Assembly (NCBI RefSeq): GCF_029193575.1
Contig: NZ_JARGCS010000040.1
Location: 1-64,000 of the forward strand
Source of the DNA: Pseudomonas entomophila
GTDB lineage: Bacteria; Pseudomonadota; Gammaproteobacteria; Pseudomonadales; Pseudomonadaceae
DNA: 64,000 bases
Direction: 5' to 3'
Shown: positions 1 to 8,218 of the stretch, piece after piece
Layout of the letters: the number at the start of each line of letters is the position of its first letter
How positions within the stretch are numbered: position 1 is the first letter of the stretch
Made by a program: the position numbers and the translations under genes
Notes under the pieces: model-generated
Seen by the model: only the letters and a program-made list of their open reading frames with translations
Told to the model about the DNA's origin: nothing
Database searches by the model: none

Positions 1-269
1 GGGGCCAGCACGTGGCTGTAGCCGCTCGCCAGCTCGACGATCAGCGGCGCGACGTTTTCCGGCAGGGCGTGGGCGTAGGCGGCGTTGTCCGCGACCAGCA
101 CCTTGGCAACGCCGGCGATCTTGGCGGCGGACTCAGCGACGCCACCGACGTTCTGGCCTGCGACCAGGACGTGCACATCACCACCGATCTTGGCGGCAGC
201 GGCGACAGTGTTCAGGGTGGCCGGGGCAACGGCACCGTTCTCGTGTTCAGCGACAACCAGGATAGTCAT
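1..269 (-). CDS. etfA: Electron transfer flavoprotein alpha subunit (partial, N-terminal part)
   Basis: This is the N-terminal part of the FAD-binding alpha subunit of ETF, which takes electrons from acyl-CoA dehydrogenases and passes them to ETF-ubiquinone oxidoreductase at the membrane. The visible product begins MTILVVAEHENGAVAPATLN, the usual EtfA start, and continues with the GGDVHVLVAGQNVG segment. The ATG lies directly after the etfB stop with no gap, so the two subunits are co-translated. The reading frame runs off the left edge after about 89 codons, so the C-terminal FAD domain is not visible. It is the last seen gene of the acyl-CoA catabolic operon that starts near 7991. Confidence 0.93.
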   Translation of the reverse strand, partial: MTILVVAEHENGAVAPATLNTVAAAAKIGGDVHVLVAGQNVGGVAESAAKIAGVAKVLVADNAAYAHALPENVAPLIVELASGYSHVLA

Positions 270-1019
270 TTAGATTACCTTCGCTTCGTTCTTCAGCTTC
301 TCGACCAGTTCGGCCACCGACTTGACCTTGATACCCGCGCTGCGGGCAGCCGGCGCTTCGACGTTCAGGGTCTTGGTGGTGGAGGCGGTGGAAACGCCCA
401 GCGCGTCTGGCGTCACGGTCTCCAGCGGCTTCTTCTTGGCCTTCATGATGTTCGGCAGCGACGCGTAGCGTGGCTCGTTCAGGCGCAGGTCGGTGGTGAC
501 GATCGCCGGCAGGTTCAGCGCGACGGTCTGCAGGCCGCCATCGATCTCGCGGGTGACGTTGAGCTTGTCGCCAGCCACTTCCACCTTGGAGGCGAAGGTG
601 CCCTGGGCGTAGCCGGTCAGCGCAGCCAGCATCTGGCCGGTCTGGTTGTTGTCACTGTCGATGGCCTGCTTGCCAAGGATCACCAGCTGCGGCTGCTCCT
701 TGTCGACGAGGGCCTTCAGGGCCTTGGCCACGGCCAGGGAATTCAGCTCATCGCTGGTCTCGACCAGGATGGCGCGGTCGGCACCCAGCGCCAGCGCGGT
801 GCGCAGTTGCTCCTGGGCGGCGGTCGGGCCGACGGCGACAGCGACGATCTCGGTGGCCAGGCCTTTCTCTTTCAGGCGCACGGCCTCTTCCACGGCGATT
901 TCGCAGAAGGGGTTCATGGACATCTTGACGTTTGCAAGGTCGACGCCGGAGTTGTCCGCCTTGACGCGAACCTTGACGTTGTAGTCGACCACTCGCTTCA
1001 CAGCGACCAGAACTTTCAT
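270..1019 (-). CDS. etfB: Electron transfer flavoprotein beta subunit
   Basis: This is the 249-residue AMP-binding partner of EtfA. I chose the ATG at 1019, giving MKVLVAVKRVVDYN, over an ATG three codons upstream, because it is the conserved family start and because it overlaps the lyase stop in an ATGA junction. The diagnostic stretch ILGKQAIDSDNNQTGQM and the C-terminal SVAELVEKLKNEAKVI are present, so the protein is full length and looks functional. Its close resemblance to the housekeeping Pseudomonas EtfB suggests a recently duplicated or shared copy. Its position after three acyl-CoA dehydrogenase genes suggests it serves them. Confidence 0.95.
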   Translation of the reverse strand: MKVLVAVKRVVDYNVKVRVKADNSGVDLANVKMSMNPFCEIAVEEAVRLKEKGLATEIVAVAVGPTAAQEQLRTALALGADRAILVETSDELNSLAVAKALKALVDKEQPQLVILGKQAIDSDNNQTGQMLAALTGYAQGTFASKVEVAGDKLNVTREIDGGLQTVALNLPAIVTTDLRLNEPRYASLPNIMKAKKKPLETVTPDALGVSTASTTKTLNVEAPAARSAGIKVKSVAELVEKLKNEAKVI

Positions 1020-1846
1020 GCGTTGCATTCTCCAGCGTTACGGATACGGGAAAGGATGCGCCGGGCGCGCTCGATCAAGGGGCGGTCGACCATGGCGCCG
1101 TCGACCTGGGTGGCCCCACCGCCCTGGGCGGCCGCCAGCACGGTGTGGGCCCAGGCCACGGTCTTGGCGTCGGGCACGAACGCCGCGTGAATCGCCGCCA
1201 CCTGGCGTGGGTGAATCGCCAGCTTGCCGCCCATGCCCAGGTCGCAGGCGCGCAGGGCGTCGCGCACCACCAGCTCGGGGTTGTCGAAATGCGTGGTCAC
1301 GCCGTCGAGCGGCGGCGCCAGCCCGGCCAGGCGCGACTGCAACACCAGCGCGCCCCGGCAGTAGGCCAGTGCCTCCCAGGTCGGCTGGCAGTTCAAGTCC
1401 AGGGCCAGGTCCAGCGAACCGAAGGCGGCTTGCACCACGCCGGGGGCTTGCAGCAGCTCGCCCAGGCCGTTGAAGGCGCGCGCGGTCTCCACCAAGGCGA
1501 CCACCGGCACCTGGCGCCCCAGCAGCGCATGCACCTGGCGCACGTCTGCGGCCGTTTCGGCCTTGGCCAGCATCAGCGCATCGAAGCGCACATGGCGCAG
1601 TGCGGCCAGGTCGGCCTGGAATGCCTCGCTGCTCGCGGCGTTGATGCGCACCATGACCGGCACCGCGTCGATGCCGTGGTTGCGTAACGCCTCGCGCGCC
1701 GCGTCACGGGCCTCGGGCGCCACGGCATCCTCGAGGTCGAGGATCACCGCATCGGCGCCGCTGGCGGCAGCCTTGGCGAAACGCTCGGGGCGGTCGCCCG
1801 GTACGAACAGCGGCGCCACGGGCGCGGGGTAGGCGGGCTTCAGCAT
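1016..1846 (-). CDS. HpcH/HpaI (CitE-like) CoA lyase, candidate citramalyl-CoA lyase
   Basis: This 276-residue protein belongs to the CitE/HpcH-HpaI TIM-barrel family, which cleaves or forms C-C bonds in acyl-CoA substrates with a divalent metal. It shows the N-terminal LFVPGDRPERF motif, the acidic DLEDAV motif, VRINA, and the C-terminal KLAIHPRQV segment typical of the CitE-beta and citramalyl-CoA lyase branch. The ATG at 1846 overlaps the upstream hydratase by 7 bases. The TGA overlaps the etfB ATG. The neighbouring MaoC-type hydratase and divergent CoA-transferase make (S)-citramalyl-CoA lyase (acetyl-CoA plus pyruvate) a plausible role. Malyl- or methylmalyl-CoA lyase cannot be excluded. 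Confidence 0.82.
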   Translation of the reverse strand: MLKPAYPAPVAPLFVPGDRPERFAKAAASGADAVILDLEDAVAPEARDAAREALRNHGIDAVPVMVRINAASSEAFQADLAALRHVRFDALMLAKAETAADVRQVHALLGRQVPVVALVETARAFNGLGELLQAPGVVQAAFGSLDLALDLNCQPTWEALAYCRGALVLQSRLAGLAPPLDGVTTHFDNPELVVRDALRACDLGMGGKLAIHPRQVAAIHAAFVPDAKTVAWAHTVLAAAQGGGATQVDGAMVDRPLIERARRILSRIRNAGECNA

Positions 1847-2685
1847 GTGGCCTCCGCTTGCATGTTGATCGCCCCGTGGGCGTCCTGGGTCCAGGCCGAA
1901 AGGCTTTCGCCAGGGGTGTTCCATGAGGCGGCGGCGCGGAACGCCGGCCCGGCGATCAAGGGGCTCAGGCCGCGATAGGCGAAGTGCCGTGGCACGCGCC
2001 CGGCCAGGCGCGCCGCCAGGTTGAACAGCACGCTGGCCTGCAGCGGGCCGTGCACCACCAACCCCGCATAGCCTTCTTCGCCGGTGGCGTAGGGCAGGTC
2101 GTAATGGATGCGGTGCGCGTTGAACGTCAGGGCCGAATAGCGCAGCAGCAAGGTCGGCGGCGTGTCGAGCTGGCACTCCAACTCACCGGCGCGGGGTTCG
2201 CCGCTGGCGATCACGGGGCTGGCGCTGGCGGCGCCGCGGTAGACGATGTCCTGACGCTCCCGGATGCACTCCTGGCCGGCGCACGACAGCACATGCTCGA
2301 CGGTGACGAAGCACAGGTTGCCGCTGCGGCCCTCCTTGAAACGGATGTCGCTGACCGTGGAGACCCGCTCGATGGGCTCGCCGACCCGCAGCGGGGCCAG
2401 GCTCTGGACCTGGCCGCCGGCCCACATGCGCCGGGGCAATGGCACCGGCGGCAGGAAACCGCCGCGCTGGGGGTGGCCATCGACATCGAGCGCTGCCATG
2501 CCCGCCTGCGCGGTGGTCGGCGCCAGGCACCAATGCAGCCCCGGCGGCACCTGGTCACCGGCGTCATACAGGTGCGGCCCCAGGGTGGCGTGGTAACCCT
2601 GCAGCATCTGCGGGGTGATCAGCGCCTCGCAGCGTTCGCTGCGCCCCCGCCAGGCCAGCAGCGCTGGCAGTTCGGATTCGGTCAT
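1840..2685 (-). CDS. FAS1-like/HTD2-type acyl-CoA hydratase (itaconyl/mesaconyl-CoA hydratase-like)
   Basis: This 281-residue double hotdog protein belongs to the FAS1-like dehydratase family, which includes mesaconyl-C4-CoA hydratase and itaconyl-CoA hydratase. An N-terminal hotdog carries WCLAP and GGFLPPVPLPRRMWAGG. A C-terminal MaoC half contains FNAHRIHYDLPYA and GLVVHGPLQASVL, with the His of the hydratase site. Start choice: the ATG at 2685 gives MTESELPALL; longer in-frame extensions look like shadow sequence. The gene overlaps the CitE-like lyase by 7 bases, so the two probably act in consecutive steps: hydration of an unsaturated C5-CoA, then cleavage. The exact substrate is inferred from context only. 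Confidence 0.8.
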   Translation of the reverse strand: MTESELPALLAWRGRSERCEALITPQMLQGYHATLGPHLYDAGDQVPPGLHWCLAPTTAQAGMAALDVDGHPQRGGFLPPVPLPRRMWAGGQVQSLAPLRVGEPIERVSTVSDIRFKEGRSGNLCFVTVEHVLSCAGQECIRERQDIVYRGAASASPVIASGEPRAGELECQLDTPPTLLLRYSALTFNAHRIHYDLPYATGEEGYAGLVVHGPLQASVLFNLAARLAGRVPRHFAYRGLSPLIAGPAFRAAASWNTPGESLSAWTQDAHGAINMQAEATC

Positions 2686-2695
2686 CGCGAGCACC

Positions 2696-3862
2696 TCAGT
2701 AGGAGCGCGGCATGCCCAGCACGTGCTCGGCGACGTAGCTGAGGATGAGGTTGGTCGAGATCGGCGCGACCTGGTACAGGCGCGTCTCGCGGAACTTGCG
2801 CTCGACGTCGTATTCCTCGGCGAAGCCGAAACCGCCGTGGGTCTGCAGGCAGGCGTTGGCGGCTTCCCACGAGGCATCGGCCGCCAGCATCTTGGCCATG
2901 TTGGCCTCGGCGCCGCAGTCTTCGCCGGCCTCGTACTTGGCCAGGCCCTCGCGCACCATCAGTTGCGCCGCGCGCATCTGCGCATAGGCCTTGGCGATGG
3001 GGAACTGGATGCCCTGGTTCTGGCCGATGGGGCGGCCGAACACCTTGCGGTCGTTGGCGTAGTCCACCGCTTTGCGGATGAACCACTTGGCATCGCCGAT
3101 GCACTCGGCGGCGATCAGCATGCGCTCGGCGTTCATCCCGGAGAGGATGTAGCGAAAGCCCTTGCCTTCCTCGCCGACCAGGTTGGCCGCCGGCACCTCC
3201 ATGTTGTCGAAGAACACCTCGCAACTGTTGTGGTTCATCATCGTGCGGATCGGCTGGATGCTCAGGCCGTTGCCCACGGCTTGGCGCATGTCGACGATGA
3301 AGGTCGAAAGCCCCTCGGTCTTCTTCACCACCTGGTCGCGCGGGGTGGTGCGCGCCAGCAGCAGCATCAGGTCCGAATGCTCGGCGCGGCTGGTCCAGAC
3401 CTTCTGGCCATTGACGATGTAGCGCTCGCCCTCGCGGCGGGCGAAGGTGCGCAGCGAGGTGGTGTCGGTGCCGCTGCTCGGTTCGGTGACGCCAAAGGCT
3501 TGCAGGCGCAGTTCGCCGCTGGCCACGCCCGGCAGGTACTGGGCCTTTTGCGCCTCGGAGCCGTGACGCAGGACGGTGCCCATGGTGTACAGCTGTGCGT
3601 GGCAGGCGGCGCCGTTGCAGCCGGCCTCCTGGATGGTTTCGAGGATCGCCGCGGCGGCCGACAGGCCCAGCCCCGAGCCGCCGTACTGCTCAGGCACCAG
3701 CACCGAGAGGAAACCGGACTCGGTCAGCGCGTTGACGAACGCCGTCGGGTAACCCCGGACTTCGTCGAGCTTGCGCCAGTACTCGCCCGGGAAGCGCGAA
3801 CAGAGCTTACGCACTTCCTCACGGATTTCGGGGTAGCTTTCTTGGATGTTGTTGAAACTCAT
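2696..3862 (-). CDS. Acyl-CoA dehydrogenase
   Basis: This is a 388-residue FAD-dependent acyl-CoA dehydrogenase that introduces an alpha,beta double bond and passes electrons to ETF. The FAD/substrate motif FGVTEPSSGTDTTSLRT and the C-terminal THGGFGFAEEYDVERKFRETR helix are clear. At the usual catalytic Glu position near the C terminus the sequence reads YQVAPIST, not YEGTSE. The base may therefore be supplied elsewhere, as in isovaleryl-type enzymes. It is followed 10 bases later by the hydratase gene. A similar dehydrogenase sits, as I recall, in the P. aeruginosa itaconate cluster. The substrate is unknown. Confidence 0.88.
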   Translation of the reverse strand: MSFNNIQESYPEIREEVRKLCSRFPGEYWRKLDEVRGYPTAFVNALTESGFLSVLVPEQYGGSGLGLSAAAAILETIQEAGCNGAACHAQLYTMGTVLRHGSEAQKAQYLPGVASGELRLQAFGVTEPSSGTDTTSLRTFARREGERYIVNGQKVWTSRAEHSDLMLLLARTTPRDQVVKKTEGLSTFIVDMRQAVGNGLSIQPIRTMMNHNSCEVFFDNMEVPAANLVGEEGKGFRYILSGMNAERMLIAAECIGDAKWFIRKAVDYANDRKVFGRPIGQNQGIQFPIAKAYAQMRAAQLMVREGLAKYEAGEDCGAEANMAKMLAADASWEAANACLQTHGGFGFAEEYDVERKFRETRLYQVAPISTNLILSYVAEHVLGMPRSY

Positions 3863-3900
3863 GGACTCGACCTCGTTAAAAGTGGCGGCGGGCAACGTCG

Positions 3901-4806
3901 TCAGACCGGATCCCAGCAGAACACGTCGGCACTGACCTGCAGTGGCGTGAACGACCCGGACAACGCCGGCATGCCGTGCTCGGCGATGCTCTGCGCGGTC
4001 CAGCCATCGCTCTGCTGCACCGAGCGCTGCGGGCGGTTCTGGCTCATCAGGAACAGCTCGTTGCGGCGCACCGTGAACACCTGGCCACTGACCGCGCTGG
4101 CCTGCTCGGACAGCAGGTACGCCGCCAGCGGCGCGTTCTTCTCGGGGGTCATGCGCTTGAGGCGCTCGACACGCGCGTGCTCTTGCGGGGTGGTATCGGG
4201 GATGGCGTTGGTCATGCGGCTCCAGGCGAACGGCGCGATGCAGTTCGAGCGCACGTTGTAGCGCTGCATGTCCAGGGCGATGGATTTGGACAGCGCGACG
4301 ATGCCCAGCTTGGCCGCCGAATAGTTGGCCTGGCCGACGTTGCCGATCAGCGCCGAGGTGCTGACCATGTGCACGAACGCACCGCTCTGCTGCTGGCGAA
4401 AGTGTTCGGCGGCGGCGCGGCTGACGAAGAAGCTGCCGTTCAGGTGCACCTGGATCACCGACAGCCAGTCTTCCGGGCTCATCTTGTGGAAGATCACGTC
4501 GCGGATGATGCCGGCGTTGTTGACCACGCCGTCGACCCGGCCAAAGTGGTCCAGGGCGCAGTCGATGATGCGCTGGGCGCCTTTCCAGTCGGCGACGCTG
4601 TCGGTGTTGATCGCCGCGCGGCCGCCAGCGGCCTCGATCAGTTGTCGGGTTTCTTCGGCGGGGGTGGCCGAGCCACCCTCGCCACCCAGCGAGACCCCCA
4701 CGTCGTTGATCACCACGGCGGCGCCGCAACGGGCCATTTCCAGGGCGATGGCGCGGCCGATACCGCCGCCTGCGCCGGTGACTACCACTACTTTGTTGTC
4801 GAGCAT
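3901..4806 (-). CDS. MFE-2-type short-chain dehydrogenase (3-hydroxyacyl-CoA dehydrogenase-like)
   Basis: This 301-residue SDR has the Rossmann motif TGAGGGIGRA near residue 12, NNAG, and the catalytic Ser plus YSAAK. It carries the NDVGVSLGGEG loop typical of the dehydrogenase part of peroxisomal-type MFE-2 (17beta-HSD4), which oxidises 3-hydroxyacyl-CoA to 3-ketoacyl-CoA. With the MaoC hydratase at the head of the operon it would give two consecutive beta-oxidation steps as separate proteins. The start at 4806 (MLDNKVVVVTGAG) was chosen over an upstream ATG in poor sequence. The C-terminal 50 residues past the Rossmann core are variable. A paralogue lies at 30981-31895. Confidence 0.87.
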   Translation of the reverse strand: MLDNKVVVVTGAGGGIGRAIALEMARCGAAVVINDVGVSLGGEGGSATPAEETRQLIEAAGGRAAINTDSVADWKGAQRIIDCALDHFGRVDGVVNNAGIIRDVIFHKMSPEDWLSVIQVHLNGSFFVSRAAAEHFRQQQSGAFVHMVSTSALIGNVGQANYSAAKLGIVALSKSIALDMQRYNVRSNCIAPFAWSRMTNAIPDTTPQEHARVERLKRMTPEKNAPLAAYLLSEQASAVSGQVFTVRRNELFLMSQNRPQRSVQQSDGWTAQSIAEHGMPALSGSFTPLQVSADVFCWDPV

Positions 4807-4839
4807 GTCGTTGTCCTTTTTATTCTGGGTGCCCAGCAC

Positions 4840-6003
4840 TCAACCCGGCAGGCCGAGCAGCATCTTGGCCAGGATGTTGCGCTGGATCTCCGAGCTGCCG
4901 CCGTAGATGGTCGCGGGGCGGGCCTGCAGGAACAGCCCGGTGGGGTTGAGGTTGCCGTTGCCCTCGACAGGCTCGAGCAAGGCGCTGTATTCGCCTGAGA
5001 TTTCCAGCATGTAGTCGGTGATGCGCTGGAACAGCTCGGTCTGGTGCACCTTGAGCAAGGACACGTCGGCGCCCAGGCTTTCGCCCCGGCGCAGGCGCTC
5101 GGCGAAGGTCTCGAACAGCAACTTGTGGTCGTCCAGGTCCAGGCGCAAACGGGTGAGTTGGTCACGAAACGCCGGGTCTTCGGCCAGGCCCAGGTGCTCG
5201 CCCAGCACCGCCAGGCGTGTCAGGGCGTTGGCCGACTGCTTGGGCGAGCCGAGGAAGATGCGCTCGAAGCCCAGCAGCGCCTTGGCCATGGTCCAACCGG
5301 CGTTCATCTCGCCGACCAGGTTGGCGCGGGGCACGCGCACATCGTCGAAGAACACTTCGCAGAGCTCGTCGTGCAAGTCGAGGTTGAGGATCGGCCGCAC
5401 CGTCACGCCGGGGCTGTTCATCGGCACCAGCAGGAAGCTGATGCCTTGCTGTTTCTTCACGGTCTTGTCGGTGCGCACCAGCACGAAGATCCAGTCGGCG
5501 TCGGTGGCCAGGGTGGTCCAGATCTTCTGGCCATTGATCACCCACTCGTCGCCGTCGAGCACGGCCTCGGTGCGCAGGCTGGCCAGGTCGGAGCCGGCGT
5601 TCGGCTCACTGTAGCCCTGGCACCAGATGTCCTCGCCGCGCAGGATGCGCGGCAGGAAATACTGCTGCTGCTCGGCCGAACCGTAGCGGATCAGCAGCGG
5701 CCCGAGCAGCATGATGCCGTGGTCGGGGGTGCGCGCCACGCCGTGGTTCTCGAACTCTTCGGTGTAGATCAGTTGCTTGGCCGCCGACAGGCCCATGCCG
5801 CCGAACTCGCGCGGCCAGCCGGGGGCCAGCCAGCCATGCGCCGAGAGCGTCATGTACCAGCCTTTGACCTCCTGCCAATGCAGGCGCTTGGGCAGGTCAC
5901 GCAGCTCGCTGGGGAAGTGCGCGTGCAGGAACTCGCGCACGCGCTGGCGGAAGGCCTCGTCGCTCAGCGCATTGAAATCAGGCAATTGCGGGTGCTCGGT
6001 CAT
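4840..6003 (-). CDS. Acyl-CoA dehydrogenase, large subunit type
   Basis: This is a 387-residue acyl-CoA dehydrogenase. It shows the N-terminal helical domain with HGWLAPGWPREFGGMG, the FAD motif CQGYSEPNAGSDLASLRT, KIWTT, and a C-terminal YGGSSEIQRNILAKMLLGLPG segment. This arrangement resembles the active subunit of heteromeric actinobacterial steroid and side-chain dehydrogenases (FadE26/FadE27 type). The next upstream gene, 32 bases away, encodes a shorter dehydrogenase-like protein, so an alpha2beta2 enzyme is likely. It would use the ETF encoded at the end of the operon. The substrate is probably a branched or cyclic acyl-CoA, which is inference. Confidence 0.87.
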   Translation of the reverse strand: MTEHPQLPDFNALSDEAFRQRVREFLHAHFPSELRDLPKRLHWQEVKGWYMTLSAHGWLAPGWPREFGGMGLSAAKQLIYTEEFENHGVARTPDHGIMLLGPLLIRYGSAEQQQYFLPRILRGEDIWCQGYSEPNAGSDLASLRTEAVLDGDEWVINGQKIWTTLATDADWIFVLVRTDKTVKKQQGISFLLVPMNSPGVTVRPILNLDLHDELCEVFFDDVRVPRANLVGEMNAGWTMAKALLGFERIFLGSPKQSANALTRLAVLGEHLGLAEDPAFRDQLTRLRLDLDDHKLLFETFAERLRRGESLGADVSLLKVHQTELFQRITDYMLEISGEYSALLEPVEGNGNLNPTGLFLQARPATIYGGSSEIQRNILAKMLLGLPG

Positions 6004-6035
6004 TGTCAGAAATCCTCTGGGGGTGGGCCGCGGCG

Positions 6036-7106
6036 TCAGGCGTCGACCAGGCTGGGCATGCACGTGTCATAGCGCAGCCGGTGCGAGGCGGAGGAGCCGT
6101 AGAGGTTGGCCAAGGTCATGGCCTTGCGCAGGAACAGGCCGATATCGCACTCGTCGGTGTAGCCAATGGCGCCGTGCATCTGCACCGCCTGGCGCGTGAC
6201 CAGCAACGCGGCATCGGCTGCCCGGGCCTTGGCCCGCGACACCGCGGCGCGGCGCTGCGCCACCGGTGCGCCGCTGTCGCAGGCGCTGGCCGCGGCGTCC
6301 AGGCTGGCGCGCCACAGGGCCAGTTGCAGTTTCAGGTCCACGGCGCGGTGTTGCAGGGCCTGGAACGCGCCGATGGCCTGGCCGAACTGCTTGCGTGTGC
6401 ACAGGTAATCGAGGGTCAGGGCGAAAGCCCGTTCGGCGACGCCGAGCAGGTAGGCCGCCGTCCCCAGCGCGGCCTCGTCCAGGGCGTCGGCCAGGGTCTG
6501 CCGGTCCAATGGCAGCAACCGCGCGGCGACGCGCTCCAGGGTCAGGGTGGCGAAATGGCCACCGTCCTGGGTCTGCGCGTGCTCGATATGCAAGCCGGGG
6601 GCATCGGCCTCGACCAGCGCCACGCCCTCGGGCGTACTGACCAGAAAACCGTCGGCCCCGGCGCCCATCGGCACGTTGACCTTGCGCCCGCTGACCGTGC
6701 CGGCGCTGAACCGCGTCCCTCCGGCCACGGCGTCGAGGCTGGCGTTGTTTTCCTGCAGCGCCGGCAACCACAGGCGCTCACCGGCCAGTTGCGGCGCCAG
6801 GTGTTCATCGTCGAGCAAGCGGGCCGCCAGTACGCCTGGCACGAACGGTTCGGGCAACAGCCCCGCCCCCAGCTCTTCAAGCAACGCGCAATACTCGGCC
6901 ATGCCCAGGCCCGCACCGCCGCGTGCCGCCGGCAGCGACAGCCCGAGCCAACCGTTCTCGGCCATCTCGCGCCACAGCTCTCGGTCGAAGCCAATGGCCT
7001 GGTAGCGCAAGCCGCGCACGCGCAGCAGGTCGCCCGCCGAGGCGAACGCGGCGGCACTGTCGCGAATCATGCGGATGTTTTCCAAACGCTCTTCTGCTGA
7101 ATACAT
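6036..7106 (-). CDS. Acyl-CoA dehydrogenase family protein, small/partner subunit
   Basis: This 356-residue acyl-CoA dehydrogenase homologue is shorter and more divergent than its neighbours. The N-terminal helices (GLSLPAARGGAGLG) and the C-terminal helical domain (LLGVAERAFALTLDYLCTRK, then QMHGAIGYTDECDIGLF) are recognisable. The central FAD motif GxTEPxxGSD is replaced by LPALQENNAS. This is the pattern of the structural partner in heterodimeric dehydrogenases, so pairing with the 4840-6003 product is likely. The ATG at 7106 follows a good AGGAG ribosome site, which favours it over an ATG ten codons upstream. Confidence 0.83.
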   Translation of the reverse strand: MYSAEERLENIRMIRDSAAAFASAGDLLRVRGLRYQAIGFDRELWREMAENGWLGLSLPAARGGAGLGMAEYCALLEELGAGLLPEPFVPGVLAARLLDDEHLAPQLAGERLWLPALQENNASLDAVAGGTRFSAGTVSGRKVNVPMGAGADGFLVSTPEGVALVEADAPGLHIEHAQTQDGGHFATLTLERVAARLLPLDRQTLADALDEAALGTAAYLLGVAERAFALTLDYLCTRKQFGQAIGAFQALQHRAVDLKLQLALWRASLDAAASACDSGAPVAQRRAAVSRAKARAADAALLVTRQAVQMHGAIGYTDECDIGLFLRKAMTLANLYGSSASHRLRYDTCMPSLVDA

Positions 7107-7136
7107 CTCGATCTCCTGATTGGCTGGCGCCTGCAA

Positions 7137-7991
7137 CTACGCGGCGATGCTTGCCAGCCCGTGGGTCACCACCAGAGCGTCACGCTCCAGCACGCGCGCG
7201 CGGAACGAGCCGTCGCGCCAGATTTCGCTACGAACGGTTTCTCCCGGCAGCACCGGGGAGGAGAAGCGCAGGGACATGCTGCGCAGGCGCGCGGCGTCGT
7301 GTTCGGCCAGGGTGCCGAGCAGGGCCTGGCAGACGATGCCGAAGGTGCACAGGCCGTGCAGGATCGGCCGTGGGAAACCTGCCGCCATGGCCACCGAAGG
7401 GTCGGCGTGCAGGGGGTTGTCGTCGCCATTGAGGCGGTAGTAGAGCGCTTGCTCCGGGCGGGTCGAAATATCGATGCGAAAGTCCGGCTCGCCTTCGGGT
7501 ACGCGCGGGCTGGGGCGCGCTGCGCCGCTGTCGCCGCCGAAACCGCCGCCGCCGCGCAGGAACGTGGTGTTCAGCGTGGTCGCCAGCAAGCGGTCGTCGC
7601 CCACGCTGCGGAGCTCCTTGCGGGTATAGAGCAGGGCGCCGTTGCCCGGGCCCTTGTCGACCAGGCCGACGATACGGGTTTCACCCACCACCTCGCCTTC
7701 GACCGGCAACACGCCGTGCAACTCCAGCGCCTGCTCGCCGTGCACCACGCTCTTGGGGTCCACGCCCGAGCGCTCGTCACCCAGCCAGAACCCCGGGTGC
7801 CCCAGCACCAGCGCCATCGACGGCAGCGCTTGGAGGTCGCGGCGGTAGTCCACGTAGCGCAGCTGGCGTTCGTCCAGCGGGTCGCTGCCCACGCCGACCG
7901 ACAGCGCATAGAAGGCGGTCTGCTGGCGGGTGAGCGTCTGGCGGGTCACCGGAATGGGGTAGCTGAGCAGTTTCTCAACATCGATCGGCAT
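7137..7991 (-). CDS. MaoC-type (R)-enoyl-CoA hydratase (hydratase-2 family)
   Basis: This 284-residue double-hotdog hydratase heads the acyl-CoA operon. The C-terminal hydratase-2 signature YYRLNGDDNPLHADPSVA contains the catalytic Asp and His. The N-terminal half is the degenerate hotdog seen in MFE-2 and related enzymes. The expected reaction is hydration of trans-2-enoyl-CoA to (R)-3-hydroxyacyl-CoA, which the SDR of the same operon could oxidise. The ATG at 7991 is the first gene after the divergent control region, so the promoter should lie between 7992 and 8218. The following dehydrogenase gene starts 30 bases downstream. Confidence 0.88.
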   Translation of the reverse strand: MPIDVEKLLSYPIPVTRQTLTRQQTAFYALSVGVGSDPLDERQLRYVDYRRDLQALPSMALVLGHPGFWLGDERSGVDPKSVVHGEQALELHGVLPVEGEVVGETRIVGLVDKGPGNGALLYTRKELRSVGDDRLLATTLNTTFLRGGGGFGGDSGAARPSPRVPEGEPDFRIDISTRPEQALYYRLNGDDNPLHADPSVAMAAGFPRPILHGLCTFGIVCQALLGTLAEHDAARLRSMSLRFSSPVLPGETVRSEIWRDGSFRARVLERDALVVTHGLASIAA

Positions 7992-8047
7992 GGCCTGGCT
8001 CTCTTGTCGTTATGGGTCCAGTGCATGGGCTTGCTGATGCCTATATT

Positions 8048-8078
8048 TCACCAATTGAAATATCATTTCAACAGGTGA
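8048..8078. promoter_or_regulatory. 31-bp dyad in the divergent control region, candidate IclR operator
   Basis: The region 7992-8218 separates the divergent acyl-CoA operon and the CoA-transferase gene. It contains a dyad with outer arms TCACC/GGTGA and perfect inner arms TTGAAAT/ATTTCAA around ATC. The inner part resembles known IclR-family operators such as TGGAAATNATTTCCA. An IclR gene lies just beyond the CoA-transferase. The local AT content is well above that of the flanks. Binding is inferred. Confidence 0.7.
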
Positions 8079-8218
8079 ATACTGTCACCGTCGATTTTTT
8101 TCCGGCGCGCCGACCAAGGGTTACCCCGACAAGCCATGCATCGAGGCCTGCAACCGCCGATGCGCACACTTGTGGTGGGTGTGGCGCAAACACTGAAAAC
8201 CGCGCAGAGGCAAGAGCG

